Shown here piece by piece: positions 1 to 11,262 of a stretch of 64,000 bases of DNA. Origin of the DNA: Narthecium ossifragum (taxonomy: Eukaryota > Streptophyta > Magnoliopsida > Dioscoreales > Nartheciaceae). The stretch is from NCBI GenBank assembly GCA_963920575.1, contig OY986974.1, forward strand, positions 5,907,283 through 5,971,282, given 5' to 3'. Within the stretch, counting starts at the first letter, position 1, and each line of letters begins with the position of its first letter. Made by a program: the position numbers and the translations under genes. The notes below the pieces were generated by a model. The model was not told the DNA's origin and did no database searches. It saw only the letters and a program-made list of their open reading frames with translations.

Positions 1-260
1 TTACATTCGGTAGTTTAATACTGCTTCTGTTGTTTTCCATCGGTATTTTGATACCGATTGTTTCTATCATGTGTTCGGTACTTATGTACCGTTGTCGGCG
101 ACGGCGGCTACAGAGACGTGGTGCGGGGAGAAGAGGTCGATGATGGGGATGGAGAAGTTAGAGTGGAGAAGGTGGGATTCCTCTTGGAGGATGGATCGTC
201 TGTGTCCTCATCCGCAAGAAGCACAGCCGCCTGCTTCATCAACTCCGACAGCTGGGTCAG

Positions 261-444
261 CTCCTCCATCGCCTCCATCCTCGACGAGCTCCGACAACGC
301 CAAGCGCGGAGGAGAGGAACATATCAAGCTCCTCCATCGCCTGCCTCCATCCTCGACCAGCTCCGACAATGCCAAGCGCGGAGGAGAGGAACAGATCAAG
401 CTCCTCCATCGCCTCCATCCTCGACCAGCTGGGATTTCTGCTGA
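261..444. repeat. GC-rich tandem repeat, about 2.5 units of 68-72 bp
   Basis: Units start at about 261, 329 and 401, each with CTCCTCCATCGCC, then a CTCGAC(G/C)AGCTCCGACAA block, then GCGGAGGAGAGGAAC. The copies differ by a few bases and one is 4 bp longer. Both strands stay open here, giving overlapping reading frames rich in Ser, Pro and Arg. I see no known domain and read the frames as a by-product of the repeat. Confidence 0.7.
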
Positions 445-539
445 TGGGAATGATCGGATATAGAGAGATGGAGAGATGGTCAGAGGGGCTAGGGGGATGG
501 GCTGTGGATCTTCCAGAGGAGGAGGAGGAGCCGGCTGAA

Positions 540-715
540 GAGCTATACCGTTATACCGTTCCGACGTCCATTGAAACGGTACCTTAATACCGTTCTAATG
601 CCCTCCAAATCGGTACCTTGATACCGTTCTAATGGCCTCCGAACCGGTACCTCCCTCCGAATCGGTATCTTAATACCGTTTTAATGGTCTCCGAATTGGG
701 ACCTTGAAAACATTA
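540..715. repeat. Tandem repeat of about 36 bp built on CGGTAC..TACCG palindromes
   Basis: Four imperfect units, each with CGGTACCTTAATACCG or a close variant followed by TTCTAATGGCCTCCGAA. One unit is shortened. The same short inverted motif (CGGTA, six bases, TACCG) also appears at about 9-90, at 17205-17298 and at 57426-57445, so this is one member of a family dispersed over the window. Confidence 0.7.
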
Positions 716-720
716 TTTAA

Positions 721-2660
721 GATTAAAAGAGGGGCATTTGAGACTTTTCAACTTAGGGTATTATTGGTATAAAAATATGTTGTGTGGCTAGTCTTTCTTG
801 TGGTGCAGATAGAACGCTCCTTTGTTAAAGGGCCTTAAAGTGCAAAAATACGAACTACAGGGCCCCTGAACAGCAAAAAAATTCTCTCGTCTTACGTAAA
901 TACCAATAAGACAAGATTTCTCCAACAGCTATAAATAAAATGAGGGGCTATTCGCAAAAATCCCTGGCCAGTGGCTATATATATATATATATATATATAC
1001 GAGAGAAGACCGATAACTGAAATAACAGAACTCAGTCAAATATCCACAAATAACCAAATTTAAGGAAACTCTTCAGTCATTGCCAACGAAACTAAGATAA
1101 ATAACCAAAAATTCAACACATTATTTGCAGATTCCGCCGGATCTCAGAGAAACACACCATAGCCAATATCCATAAGAGGCACATCAAAATGATCTAAAAG
1201 ATGTCCAAGCAAATAACATGAAGAACTTCGACATCTTATCATTTCAAAGGAACTTTAAAAAGAAATCTTACATTAAAAGACATGGAAGAGTTACAAGCCA
1301 CCATTAACAGTCCTGTAAGCAACTTGTAAAGAAGTAATGCTATTGAAAGACATTTGAGTTGCATTATACTTGCAGGCATAAGTAAATAACAAATGAAATT
1401 TTATTGCATTCTTACAAAGGTCATAAGGACTAAAATGCTAGTGAAAAAATTGAACTGCATCCAACAGCCTGTACTACCGCTACATGGGGTTGACAAGAAA
1501 TCTTTGCTCGCGTTCACGACACCAGTAAAAGCTATCCCGCATATTATCTACAACTCTTTTCACAGATCACGACGCAAAGCATGAAAGCATCTTCGACAAA
1601 CTCCGAGCCACATATTGACACCATTGTGTATACTATAGTCTGAAGTCCTGAAATCTCTACAACAATTGTACAATATAAGAGGGAACAGATCAGCTGTTAC
1701 CTCTCACAAGCCGCCTCATATCATAGCTCATAGTTTCCATCCAATATGCACAATAGAACCTGGATTTTCAAGGCAAAACAAACAATGTGACTTGAGTGCA
1801 AAAGTTTCTATGAACAAATTATCATGTTGGGTGGTACTACCATTAAACTTCCGAGTGAGGGAAAAGATAAAGAGAATCCATAATTGCCCCAAACCAAATA
1901 GATCAAAGAAGATTTATTGTTTGTTTCACGTTTACACTTAGGTATGATGGTGTTTATGAAATAAGGGGAAGAACATTGGGGAATAATGCCAAAATCATTA
2001 GAGATACACTTGTGATGGATGTTTGATAAATTGCAAAACTTTGGAGGACTTGCAATCAAAATTGCTTCATCTTGAGAAACTATATCTCCACATTTAGCCA
2101 AATGTTTAGTTGCAAGATAAATATTACAGATCAAAAGCTACCCTTGTTTGGACATATGTGAAGGGCAAAGATGCTATCTTCATTGTTCTTGTTCAACAAT
2201 ATATGCATCATAGATGGTGGACAATTCTATGTTTATCATATTGATGTTGCTAATAAAGCCTAGCACTTCTGGTGGCCAAGAACCTCCTTTTGTTCTAAGA
2301 TAGTTTATGGATCGATTTTGCTACCTTAGCCTCCTGAAAGAGAACATTATCGTGATATTCATAAATCAGACACTTTCAGGGCAAAAGGACAGGGAAAGTA
2401 GCATACTACAGTTTCTACTTGGCTGTTGAAAGCATATAATGTGCATAGTTTGTATGCATGTGTGTGCCTCTACAAGCATAAGATGCCAAATAATGGAGAC
2501 CATTGAATATTTGAACCAACACTTACCAGATCAGGAAGCCCAGGACCTTCAGTGTTAGGCCGGATTTATCATGTCACTTTTGATAGCCCTCCCAACACAA
2601 GAATTAGCTGATTAAGAGCCCTAGCCCCGAGCAGAATTTCCTTCAAGCAATTGGTACCAC
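721..2660. other. Intergenic, no gene seen; TA microsatellite
   Basis: AT-rich sequence downstream of the cytokinin receptor stop codon. A (TA)12 run lies at about 976-999. Short open frames at 1393-1584, 1666-1941 and 1808-2134 show no recognisable motif and no codon bias, and I do not call them. The part next to 2661 should contain the 3' UTR of the receptor, whose end I cannot place. Confidence 0.5.
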
Positions 2661-5600
2661 TTAAGACACTTGATCAACTGAATCTATCTCGAAGAAATGA
2701 GCTACAGCAGAGTAGAGCTGCTCTTCTTCAAATGGCTTTGAGACATAATCATCCATACCACATCGTAGACATTCTTCATGTGTGGCCTGGAATACATCGG
2801 CTGTCATGGCCAATATTGGTACATGACAGTGAGCCGTATTTCCATACACCTCTTGTGATGCTTCTCCAGATTTAATCAGTTCGTTTACATGATTTTCCAT
2901 TTGACGGATTTGTCTTGTGGCCTNNNNNNNNNNNNNNNNNNNNNNNNNNNNNNNNNNNNNNNNNNNNNNNNNNNNNNNNNNNNNNNNNNNNNNNNNNNNN
3001 NNNNNNNNNNNNNNNNNNNNNNNNNNNNNNNNNNNNNNNNNNNNNNNNNNNNNNNNNNNNNNNNNNNNNNNNNNNNNNNNNNNNNNNNNNNNNNNNNNNN
3101 NNNNNNNNNNNNNNNNNNNNNNNCCCATCAAGTCCACTAAGCATTTGCTAATGCTCAAACCTATACCTGTTCCACCATATGTCCGTGAAGTAGAACTGTC
3201 AGCTTGCATGAAAGGCATGAAAATACGACTCTGAGCATCCTCAGGTATTCCCACACCCGTGTCTTCAACAGTCACTAGCAAGTTGATCGAATCAGTGGCT
3301 TCAGCAGAAAACTTGGACATTGTAAACTTCTCCCAGCTCTTCCATCTCTCCACAACCTGATACCCACTCAATGTGATGCATGATATACCCGTGTCATTCT
3401 TAACTAGCTCAGGATTTTGTTTCAAAACTCGGTTGCTAACATCAGATGAGCTCTTCACCTCCTCGACCAGATGCACTGAGACGAAAATGTGTCCTTCTTC
3501 TGTAAACTGAAATTGTAAGGCAGCTAAATCAGCTTCTTCTTTTTTTAAGCTGGACAAACTATCATGCCTTCAAGCAATAATTAAACTCAAATAGCCCTTC
3601 CATGTCATATATGAGGATATCCCTCATATACCCCGTTGCAAGTCTGTTGGTAATCATCAGTCATAGTTCCCTAGTCAGATGAGGTTTTATCAAGTGGTTT
3701 CCTTAAAGGGACCATTGCTGTCACGGCATGGTACATGTAATACCAGTATGGCTAATACTAAGATCATGAAGTTGTCAATATGGGTAGAGAAAAGAAATAG
3801 TTTAAAACACCACTATTGTGTTATCCGTGCTAGGCAATAGTTGGTATAGCATTATATCCTTGACATGGTGTGTAAATATCATACCACAGAGAAGGATACT
3901 AAAAGGAAGTAAAAATTGATGAAAAGTTACTGCCATGTGTAAGAACAAAGTCAAGAAATTTCAATATTTTACTAGAAGTCTGCACCGAACACCAGACCTT
4001 TACTGAATTTCCAACAAGATTTGTGATGATTTGCCTGAAACGTCCCGGGTCACCAATAAGAACCTCTGGAACCCGATCTGAAATATACACAGCCAACTAC
4101 AAAAACCATGAAAGACATTAAACAATCACCAACACAGAATGACATGCAACAAAAGAAATACCTAGAGATAAATTCAGCTTTTACCTCAATGCCTTTGACC
4201 TGTGACTTATCAGAAAAAAGTGACAGCACATTGTCTAAAACAGCACGAACATCAAAAGGAACAGCCTCTAGCTCAAGCCTGCCAGACTCAATCTTAGCCT
4301 GGTCAAGGACCTCATTAATTAGCGTAATTAGAGCCTTCCCACTATCCTGAGCAGTCATCGCAAAATCCTTTTGTGTTGCGTCAAGTTGTGTGTTCATCAG
4401 CAACTGCAGCATTCCTGAATTGGACAGAGAATCACTTTGAAAAAAGTTCAGAGAACTAGACTTGTATATACAATGAAAGACATAAAAGAAGTCACCGACC
4501 TAATACCCCATTCATGGGGGTCCTGATTTCATGGGAAACAGTTGCCAGAAACTACAACAGACATACAAAGCACATTAGATTGGAATTTAATGTGGAGTAC
4601 AATTACTAAAAAACAATGAGTTAGACTATGCCACATAAAAAAAAACAAGGTTAGCAATTTGATTATCAGCAAGTTTTTAGTGTCCGTGTGCCCTATTCTC
4701 CTTGTTAGAATCTAACCTGATTAGAGCTACAAAAAAACATGAAAAATAAATCACCTGTGATTTTGCTACATCAGCAGCTTCTGCTCGAACTTTCAGCTCT
4801 CTCATTTCACGGTAGTCATCTTCAACCTTCTCGATGCGGTTTATGGCTGCGTGAAATATGTGCCCAACAAGCAAAACAATCACTGCAACTCCTAATGATG
4901 TTGTTATTGCTGACCACGGTGGTGGAGGCTCTTGTTTGAATCTGATGGAACAATTAATAATTCTCATTAAGATGCATGGTCCCCACTGTTGGTGCCATTA
5001 GGTAAGCTCACAAATGAGAATGGCTACCTGCAATGCATTTCATGCTTTCGATGTGGATCCCCAAAATCCAGATTACTGACATGCATCTCACCAGCACCAG
5101 TGACATTAGGTCCATACATCTTTATAGGTGCATAAGGATTAGTGGTGTCAAACACATTAACAATGATTGTCTGTTTGCTAGCAAGTTGTTGAAGAAGCTT
5201 ATCCACCAGAGATGGTACATCAAAAGACGCACCAAGATACCTATCAAACAAAATACTGGAATTAGACAAACAATAGTGCAATCCCCTAAAGCTTTCTTTT
5301 ACTGGTGGAACGACCTGGTAAGATATTCAAGCGAGCAACTTACCCTTCAGTTGCATTAATGCGTTCTTCTTCAGTAGCATCTGGATGAAGGTCAGCCTTA
5401 TACACGGCAAATGTAAGTACCACTCCAATGTGATTGGACTTCAAAAGGTTAAATGGAGATGTCAGAACCCCCTTTCCTGTGCTCCTTGCTCGCAATATAT
5501 TCTCACGATCTTCCTGAGGAAACATACAACTGAATGCAACAAAACTTCCTTGAACAACAAAAACCTAGGCTACAGGGAATGCTACTGGCTAGCGGATACT

Positions 5601-8600
5601 TGAGCTCCTAGGCCCAGGCTTGAATACAGTTCCTACCCAATCTGAGTTATAAAGAGCAGGAAAAATTTATTACCTCAAGAAATATGCAATACAGATTGGC
5701 TGCTAAAAATGCTGGAAAAGACACACCTACAAGCAGTCATGATACCTTGTTTGTGGAATAGATTACTATTCTACACACTTAATACTGCCGAACACTGAGT
5801 ACTATAAGTTTGAGGAAATAAAATCCAGGTGGTCAATAAACATTGGGGTTTCTCACAGAAATGAAATATATATATATATATATATATATCAAATAAAAGA
5901 AGCATAAAATTGAACAATAAGAATATGCTCACCTTTCCAGACATCATGTCGAGTGATATAATATGAGAGACAGTTTCTTGAGAGAATATAACTGGTGCAT
6001 ATTCATTTTGATAAGGTGAAGGATCAAGCTTCTCAGGTATGTATTCATCTTGAACTGCAGACTGATCCTCAGTCTCCATTTTCTTGATCCTCCAGCCATG
6101 CTGCTTCTCAAATTCCTCCCTCTGTGAGTGGGGCACTCTCAAAGCGTAAGCAACACCACTCATCAGTGGCCTCTCAAAAGCTGTCCTCGCCGTGTATTCT
6201 GCAAATGTTTTCTTCCAGAGATACAAGGATAAGGTTAGATTGCTGGCATGCCTCTAACATTCATGCTGTCAAGGTTTCTGACATTCTGTGACAACTGGTT
6301 CACCTTTCCTATTTTATGCTTTTGTCATAATTACATAATGCTTAATTCCTTTTCCAAAAAGTTTCCAGAAAAGTGTAAGACATGGAAGGATGCTTTGCCA
6401 TTAACATTGTAAGAACATTTACTGTGTTATGCACGAACGTAAAAGCAAAATAATAGAAGTGGAATGAGTGAGATAACACAAAGATATTTGTTCTGTTCAA
6501 CTAAAAAAAATAAAATTTACTAATCACTGGTAAAACCCATTTTTTTAACACAGTTTCTGGCATAAGAAACTAAACAGCCAATTAGCATTTTCTGGCCTAG
6601 ATTCTTTTCAAATTAATTGGCTCAGTAGGCCCTAGGACAATATAGCAAAAGCTGAGTTGAAACAGAATAGAGTAGCGTCGAAGAGCTCTAGGAATACATA
6701 CAACTTAGAGCAGAGATTGCAGAAAACTAGAAAACAACCTCAATAAATGATAACTATTACTTCAATCCACATTGAGTGGCACTAAATACATTTACCTCGA
6801 CATGCTATACAGCAAGGATTCCCGTGCCGACCGGCAACCTCGGTGCCGGTCGGCAAATATCGAGCCGGTAGGATACCGGCTCGATATCTTGAACCGGCTC
6901 TGACTCAACAGGCTTCGGCCTTGTGCCGACCGGCACTGGCCGGTGCCGGTTGGCACACCAGTTTGCCGGTCGGCAAATGGCTGGTGCCGGTCGGCAACAG
7001 GGGGCGCTGCCGAGTTACATAACCTAATCCAGGTCGATCCCCGCCGGGGTGCTGCCCCGGACCCCGTTAACTCTGCGTAGTGTGTCATAGTCGAGCCGGC
7101 GACAGAATCCAAGGCATCCAATGCACAACAAGAGGGGAGGAGGGGAGGGGAGGGGCCAAACCAGAGGATGGGAGGGGAGAGGAAAGGAGAGAGGAGAGAG
7201 GAGAGAGGAGAAGGGAGGAGGGAGGGGAGGCCGCCGCACGCAAGAAGGAGGGAGGAGGGAGGGGAGGCCGCCGCATGCAAGGAGGAGGCCGGGGAGGCCG
7301 CCACACGAGAGGAGGCTTTGCTTAGTGGCTAAGCAGCCTTAGCCTACATATAGGCTAAGCCTTAGCCTATATATAGATCTATTCTTTCTCATTTTGAGTG
7401 CTCAAAGATCCCAAAAGATCTCCAAATCAATGTAGAACATCAAATATATGGTCAAAACTCCGTGCCAAATAATAAATGTGGTATACCAAACATCTAAAAG
7501 TCCGTGCCAGACCGTGCCGGTCCGTGCCGGTGGCAAGTGCCGAGCCGGCCAGGGACCGGCTCGGCGCGTGCCAGCGGCACGGCAATCCTTGCTATACAGC
7601 ATCAAGAACAGAGATCAAAGGAGATGGATACCTGATCAATACTAGATGGGTTCTTTTCATGATGAAATGTCGAGACCAGAATTGCTAATGCATGCACATG
7701 GTTCATGCTCACGTTAAACTGATCCTGCAACATCCGAGCCCTCTCATCACACATGTTTGCTAGAGTTTCTTTCCTCCTCGATATAATGTTAGCATTCATG
7801 CTAAAGAAGATCCAGATAGACACCAGAACCCCAAGAATGACTCCAAGAAGAAGGATTTTCTTCCTCCACCTCCCACCACACTTTGCATTTTGAAGTTGGT
7901 TATGCTGATGCTGCTGCTGTTTCTTAAGACTGTGGGGGACTTTTTGATGTGAGGGCTTCCGAAACTTGTAAGGATTGAACAAATCTTTATAACGAACCAC
8001 CATCCCCAAAAGGATCCACAAAAGTATTTTTGATGATAGAATCACAAGCCTTTTGTGAAGTCTAACTCCATGGCGTCCCCATTTCCTTGTTTGCAAATAT
8101 TCAGAAACCTATAAGAGGTGATCAATTGTGATCAGCTTCAAGTCAAGATGCTCACATCCGAACAATCTCAATTAATGGATTAACATCCTGAAGTAAATTC
8201 TCCTAACACAGTTTTAGAAGATGGAGTTAAGAACCGAAAATTTTACCAAAAGAATAATCATTGAAGAACATATTGGAACAAATAAAAACAGATGAACACA
8301 CGTCCGATTAAATTCCTACATGAAAATAGTTCTTTGAAGCAAGATATGTTATAGTGGATCGATACATCGCATACACATAAAGCAAGCTTACTCATCAATG
8401 AAGATATGCAAATGCAGTAAAAAGCCAAAATAACATTCATTCCCTGATATATCTCATGAACTTGATGCCCATTGTGTAAAAGACATAGAGGATCTTTGTA
8501 CCCAGAGTTGAGGTCAGATGACAAATATAGTTACCTCATGTATGCTCCTTTATTTGACAATATAAAAACATTTAGGTAGCATACTCTTTTGCCGCTACAG

Positions 8601-11262
8601 GCAATGTGCTGGCCATGTACTGGCACGATACGTATCGCTCTAAGCCGGGATGGGCACGGCAATCATTGATACATAGTGAACTAAGATACAAGTAAATATT
8701 TCATGCTATACTTTAATGAGCAGGTAGCATTAGCATACTCTTTTTCTGTTACCTATCTGAAACAGCATATCATATTATCTGGCCAACATCTTACAATCTT
8801 GCAGTGTGATGACTTAGAAAGTACTATTCTTAAAAACCATACTTAGGGCATGTAGATGCACCTTCTCATGTGAGACATCTCCAGAACTTGAAATGATCTT
8901 TTGGGAGGATGGAACTGGCATCTGCTCTTCTTCAATCAATGAGTTCGTAGGCACCAAAGACAGATAGCCATATTCAGCATGACACTGATCCTCAACTACT
9001 GTCTTTCTATTCATTCCATCTCGGCAAATTTGGAAACTCTCACTCCCAAAAACCGATTCTTTCATGGAGTGATAGAGAATATCGCTTGGCCTTTCAGATA
9101 GAGACTTCACCATACACTCATAAACTGTTCTCTGTACCAATAGCAAGGAAAGAGTCTCATTGACTGATAATAGTGATGAGCATCCAAAATTTACTATAAC
9201 AACCAGAAAATTTCCTGAAAATCATTGAAATGTGGTCACTAGTGTTTCTTGGATGCCAAAACTTCTACATACAGACTATCTCATATATTCAAAAGTTTGC
9301 AAGCAAAATATAACGCCAAAGTAGATATCATTGCAGGCGTTTATCCTATGTGCGCAAAGATGGGTTTAGCGTTCCAACATTCTAGCTGAAGCTAATTACG
9401 ACACTAGTGAGGGACAAAAAGTAACACGGATTACACTTTGTCAGAAAGTTTAGAAATATAGCTCTTTTACTTGAAAGCTGAAATTTAAATATAGCTCTTT
9501 TAGTTGAAAGCTGAAATTGTCACCCGCATAGAAAATTGAAACAGATGTACATGCCAGGAATACCGACGCAGATCTTCCTTTGAAGAAAAACCAACTACCA
9601 AGATCTCAGAATCAGCATTAAAACTTTACATATCCAAAGTTTCTCAACATATGCCCCATACAGGACAGCCACCCAACATCTAAGATCCGTTCCAAGTGTA
9701 TATTACAACTGGAAGAATTTAAGAGAGGGTTTTTATTCCAATATAGCATAAAGGCTTCTCATTCAAGCATATGAAATAATTCGATTCTGATTCATGATGG
9801 AATAACATAATAATAACATTTTCACCAAAATTTCCTCGGAGGAAGTTTTCAAAAGCATGTATGTATCAAAGAATATGATAATCAATTTCTGTAAACCCTG
9901 AACCCAGTCTGCCTCAGTTAAATGTCAGTTATGCAAAAGAAGACTCATGCCATAGGTAAATAATAGGAAATCTTCTCACAAACTTATTCGTTAAAGAATA
10001 AGGAAACACATTGATTGCAGACCTTGATCTTAGTTTTACTCAACGAATGCCCACCTGGAATGTGAAACCATACTTATATGATAGTTATGATTTGTCATAC
10101 AGGAACCTTGGTAAGGTTACTAAAAGCCTACTCCCCCTTACTGGCTGTACAACTTTTCCCTTTGACTATTTTAAGACTATCACGGGTATGTACAAGTACA
10201 TCTACATAGTAGCTTGATTTGAACCTAACCGACAAAAAAGCAATTCCTTCATTTCATGAGCACTTGGTACTGGATAACAGTTAATAACTGCCACCAAGAC
10301 AATTTATTTGTGATTCTTGGCAATGCATATTTCTTCTTAGCTTCCTATTCAATTCAGCTAGTAATGTGGGATGAGTCGAGATTGCACAACCACATGGACT
10401 CGAAGATACATGCTCTAAAACATGAAATGTTGCACACTTTCTATGTGCAGAAATGCAACATATAGATTGCAACCAATCGTTTAAAAGCCCGTCATAAAGC
10501 AGGACACGTAGAAGTCCTCGCATGCACAGACAAGAAAATCATGGACCATCAAACAATCATAAACCTATACACACTCTGTTCACAATGGAAAGACAGTTGG
10601 ACAGATAGCCTATAACAGATCATACTAGCGTATAACAACAGATCATACCAAAATAACTCATAGTTGCATGCCTTGCAGTCAAATTAAGAGAAGTGGAGAG
10701 AAGGAAAAACAACTTCTCTCCCAGTTCACTTTCAGATTTTTATGCTCCATTACTGGCATTCTTGAACTTTTATTCGCAGGTGACCTCATATTGTACACCA
10801 AAAATTAACGAAGTAAAAGAATCAAGAACATGGAACAAATCAGCATCAACATCCAACATCTTTAAGTATTAAAATAACTTTATAAACCCTGCAGGAATGA
10901 AGTACCTTATCTGATGCTGATAAGAGCAAGGCCAAGGCCTCAAGCTGAGCAACACTAAGATTAAACTGTTCCACAAGAAGCTGGCCTCTGTCTTCAATCA
11001 AATCCCTGGACTTCTCCGTCCTCCGCCAAAGTTCATACTCCTCCAGACCACAAGAAAACCAAATGGAGCCGATAACACCACTGAACACCCACATAGCTAA
11101 AAGCCTAGCCCTCCACCTCCTACATCCATCACACTCCTTCGCGCCACCGCCGCCCCCGTCCTCCTCCTTCTCCCAAGCCATTTGTACAGGAACCCACCTC
11201 GGCCACGACGCAAAAGACCGTGAAAACCCACAAAGTAGCTCGGCGAGCCGGGAAGAGCTCAT
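2661..11262 (-). CDS. AHK2-like: Cytokinin receptor, CHASE-domain hybrid histidine kinase (AHK2/AHK3 clade)
   Basis: A membrane hybrid kinase that binds cytokinin through CHASE and starts the His-Asp phosphorelay to response regulators. Coding exons placed by frame and GT/AG sites: 10906-11262, 8862-9131, 7632-8108, 5933-6211, 5344-5513, 5028-5240, 4755-4941, 4500-4551, 4185-4414, 3998-4096, 2661-3506. Phases join cleanly. In order: an N-terminal extension with a membrane helix ([16 protein letters not shown]); a second anchor ([16 protein letters not shown]); CHASE ([20 protein letters not shown] to [14 protein letters not shown]); a third helix ([13 protein letters not shown]); the phospho-His box [17 protein letters not shown]; the ATPase N box [29 protein letters not shown]; and a receiver tail ([19 protein letters not shown]). 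The receiver Asp lies in the gap. Start: first in-frame ATG at 11262, after a stop at 11295. The donor at 8862 (AAG|GTGCAT) is the least certain junction. The long N-terminal extension favours AHK2 over AHK3. Confidence 0.95.
2924..3123. other. Assembly gap (200 N) inside the last receptor exon
   Basis: Exactly 200 N, probably a placeholder length. The coding sequence stops after the kinase G2 region ([10 protein letters not shown]) and resumes inside the receiver just before [11 protein letters not shown]. In this family roughly 250 residues separate these points, whereas 200 bases can hold only 66. The end of the kinase domain, the receiver-like domain and the phospho-accepting Asp are therefore absent from the assembly, not shown to be absent from the gene. 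Confidence 0.9.
5866..5889. repeat. TA microsatellite in receptor intron 4
   Basis: A run of about 12 TA units, 44 bp downstream (minus strand) of the CHASE exon that ends at 5933. Confidence 0.85.
6813..7591. mobile_element. hAT-type non-autonomous DNA transposon in intron 3 of the cytokinin receptor
   Basis: The ends are inverted repeats: CAAGGATTCCCGTGCC at the left and GGCACGGCAATCCTTG at the right, one mismatch in 16. The 8-bp sequence CTATACAG flanks both sides (6805-6812 and 7592-7599) and fits the hAT target pattern nTnnnnAn. The inside has many copies of TGCCGGTCGGCA and its inverse, which look like subterminal transposase-binding repeats, and a purine-rich block (GAGGGGAGG) at about 7130-7320. 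The open frames here on both strands are low-complexity by-products. No transposase is present, so mobility would have to be supplied in trans. Confidence 0.85.
8579..8672. mobile_element. Degraded fragment related to the intron-3 hAT element
   Basis: It lies in receptor intron 2. GGGCACGGCAATCATTGATAC at 8652-8672 resembles the right end of the 6813-7591 element (GGCACGGCAATCCTTG), preceded by GC-rich sequence with GGCCATGTACTGGCACGATACG. The left end and a target duplication are not clear. Confidence 0.45.

Noticed and set aside
58..463. Two overlapping plus-strand frames of about 130 codons
   Set aside because: Made by the 68-72-bp tandem repeat; protein sequences are simple repeats in two frames.
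1666..2134. Short opposing open frames downstream of the receptor
   Set aside because: AT-rich, no domain, mutually overlapping, most likely chance or 3' UTR.
7024..7342. Five overlapping open frames on both strands, rich in Pro/Leu/Ser or Gly/Arg/Glu
   Set aside because: They come from the purine-rich block inside the hAT element; low complexity and no domain.
8814..8861. Extension of receptor exon 2 to a donor at CTAA|GTATGG
   Set aside because: Joining it to the next acceptor in phase 1 gives an immediate TGA; the donor at 8862 keeps the frame open.
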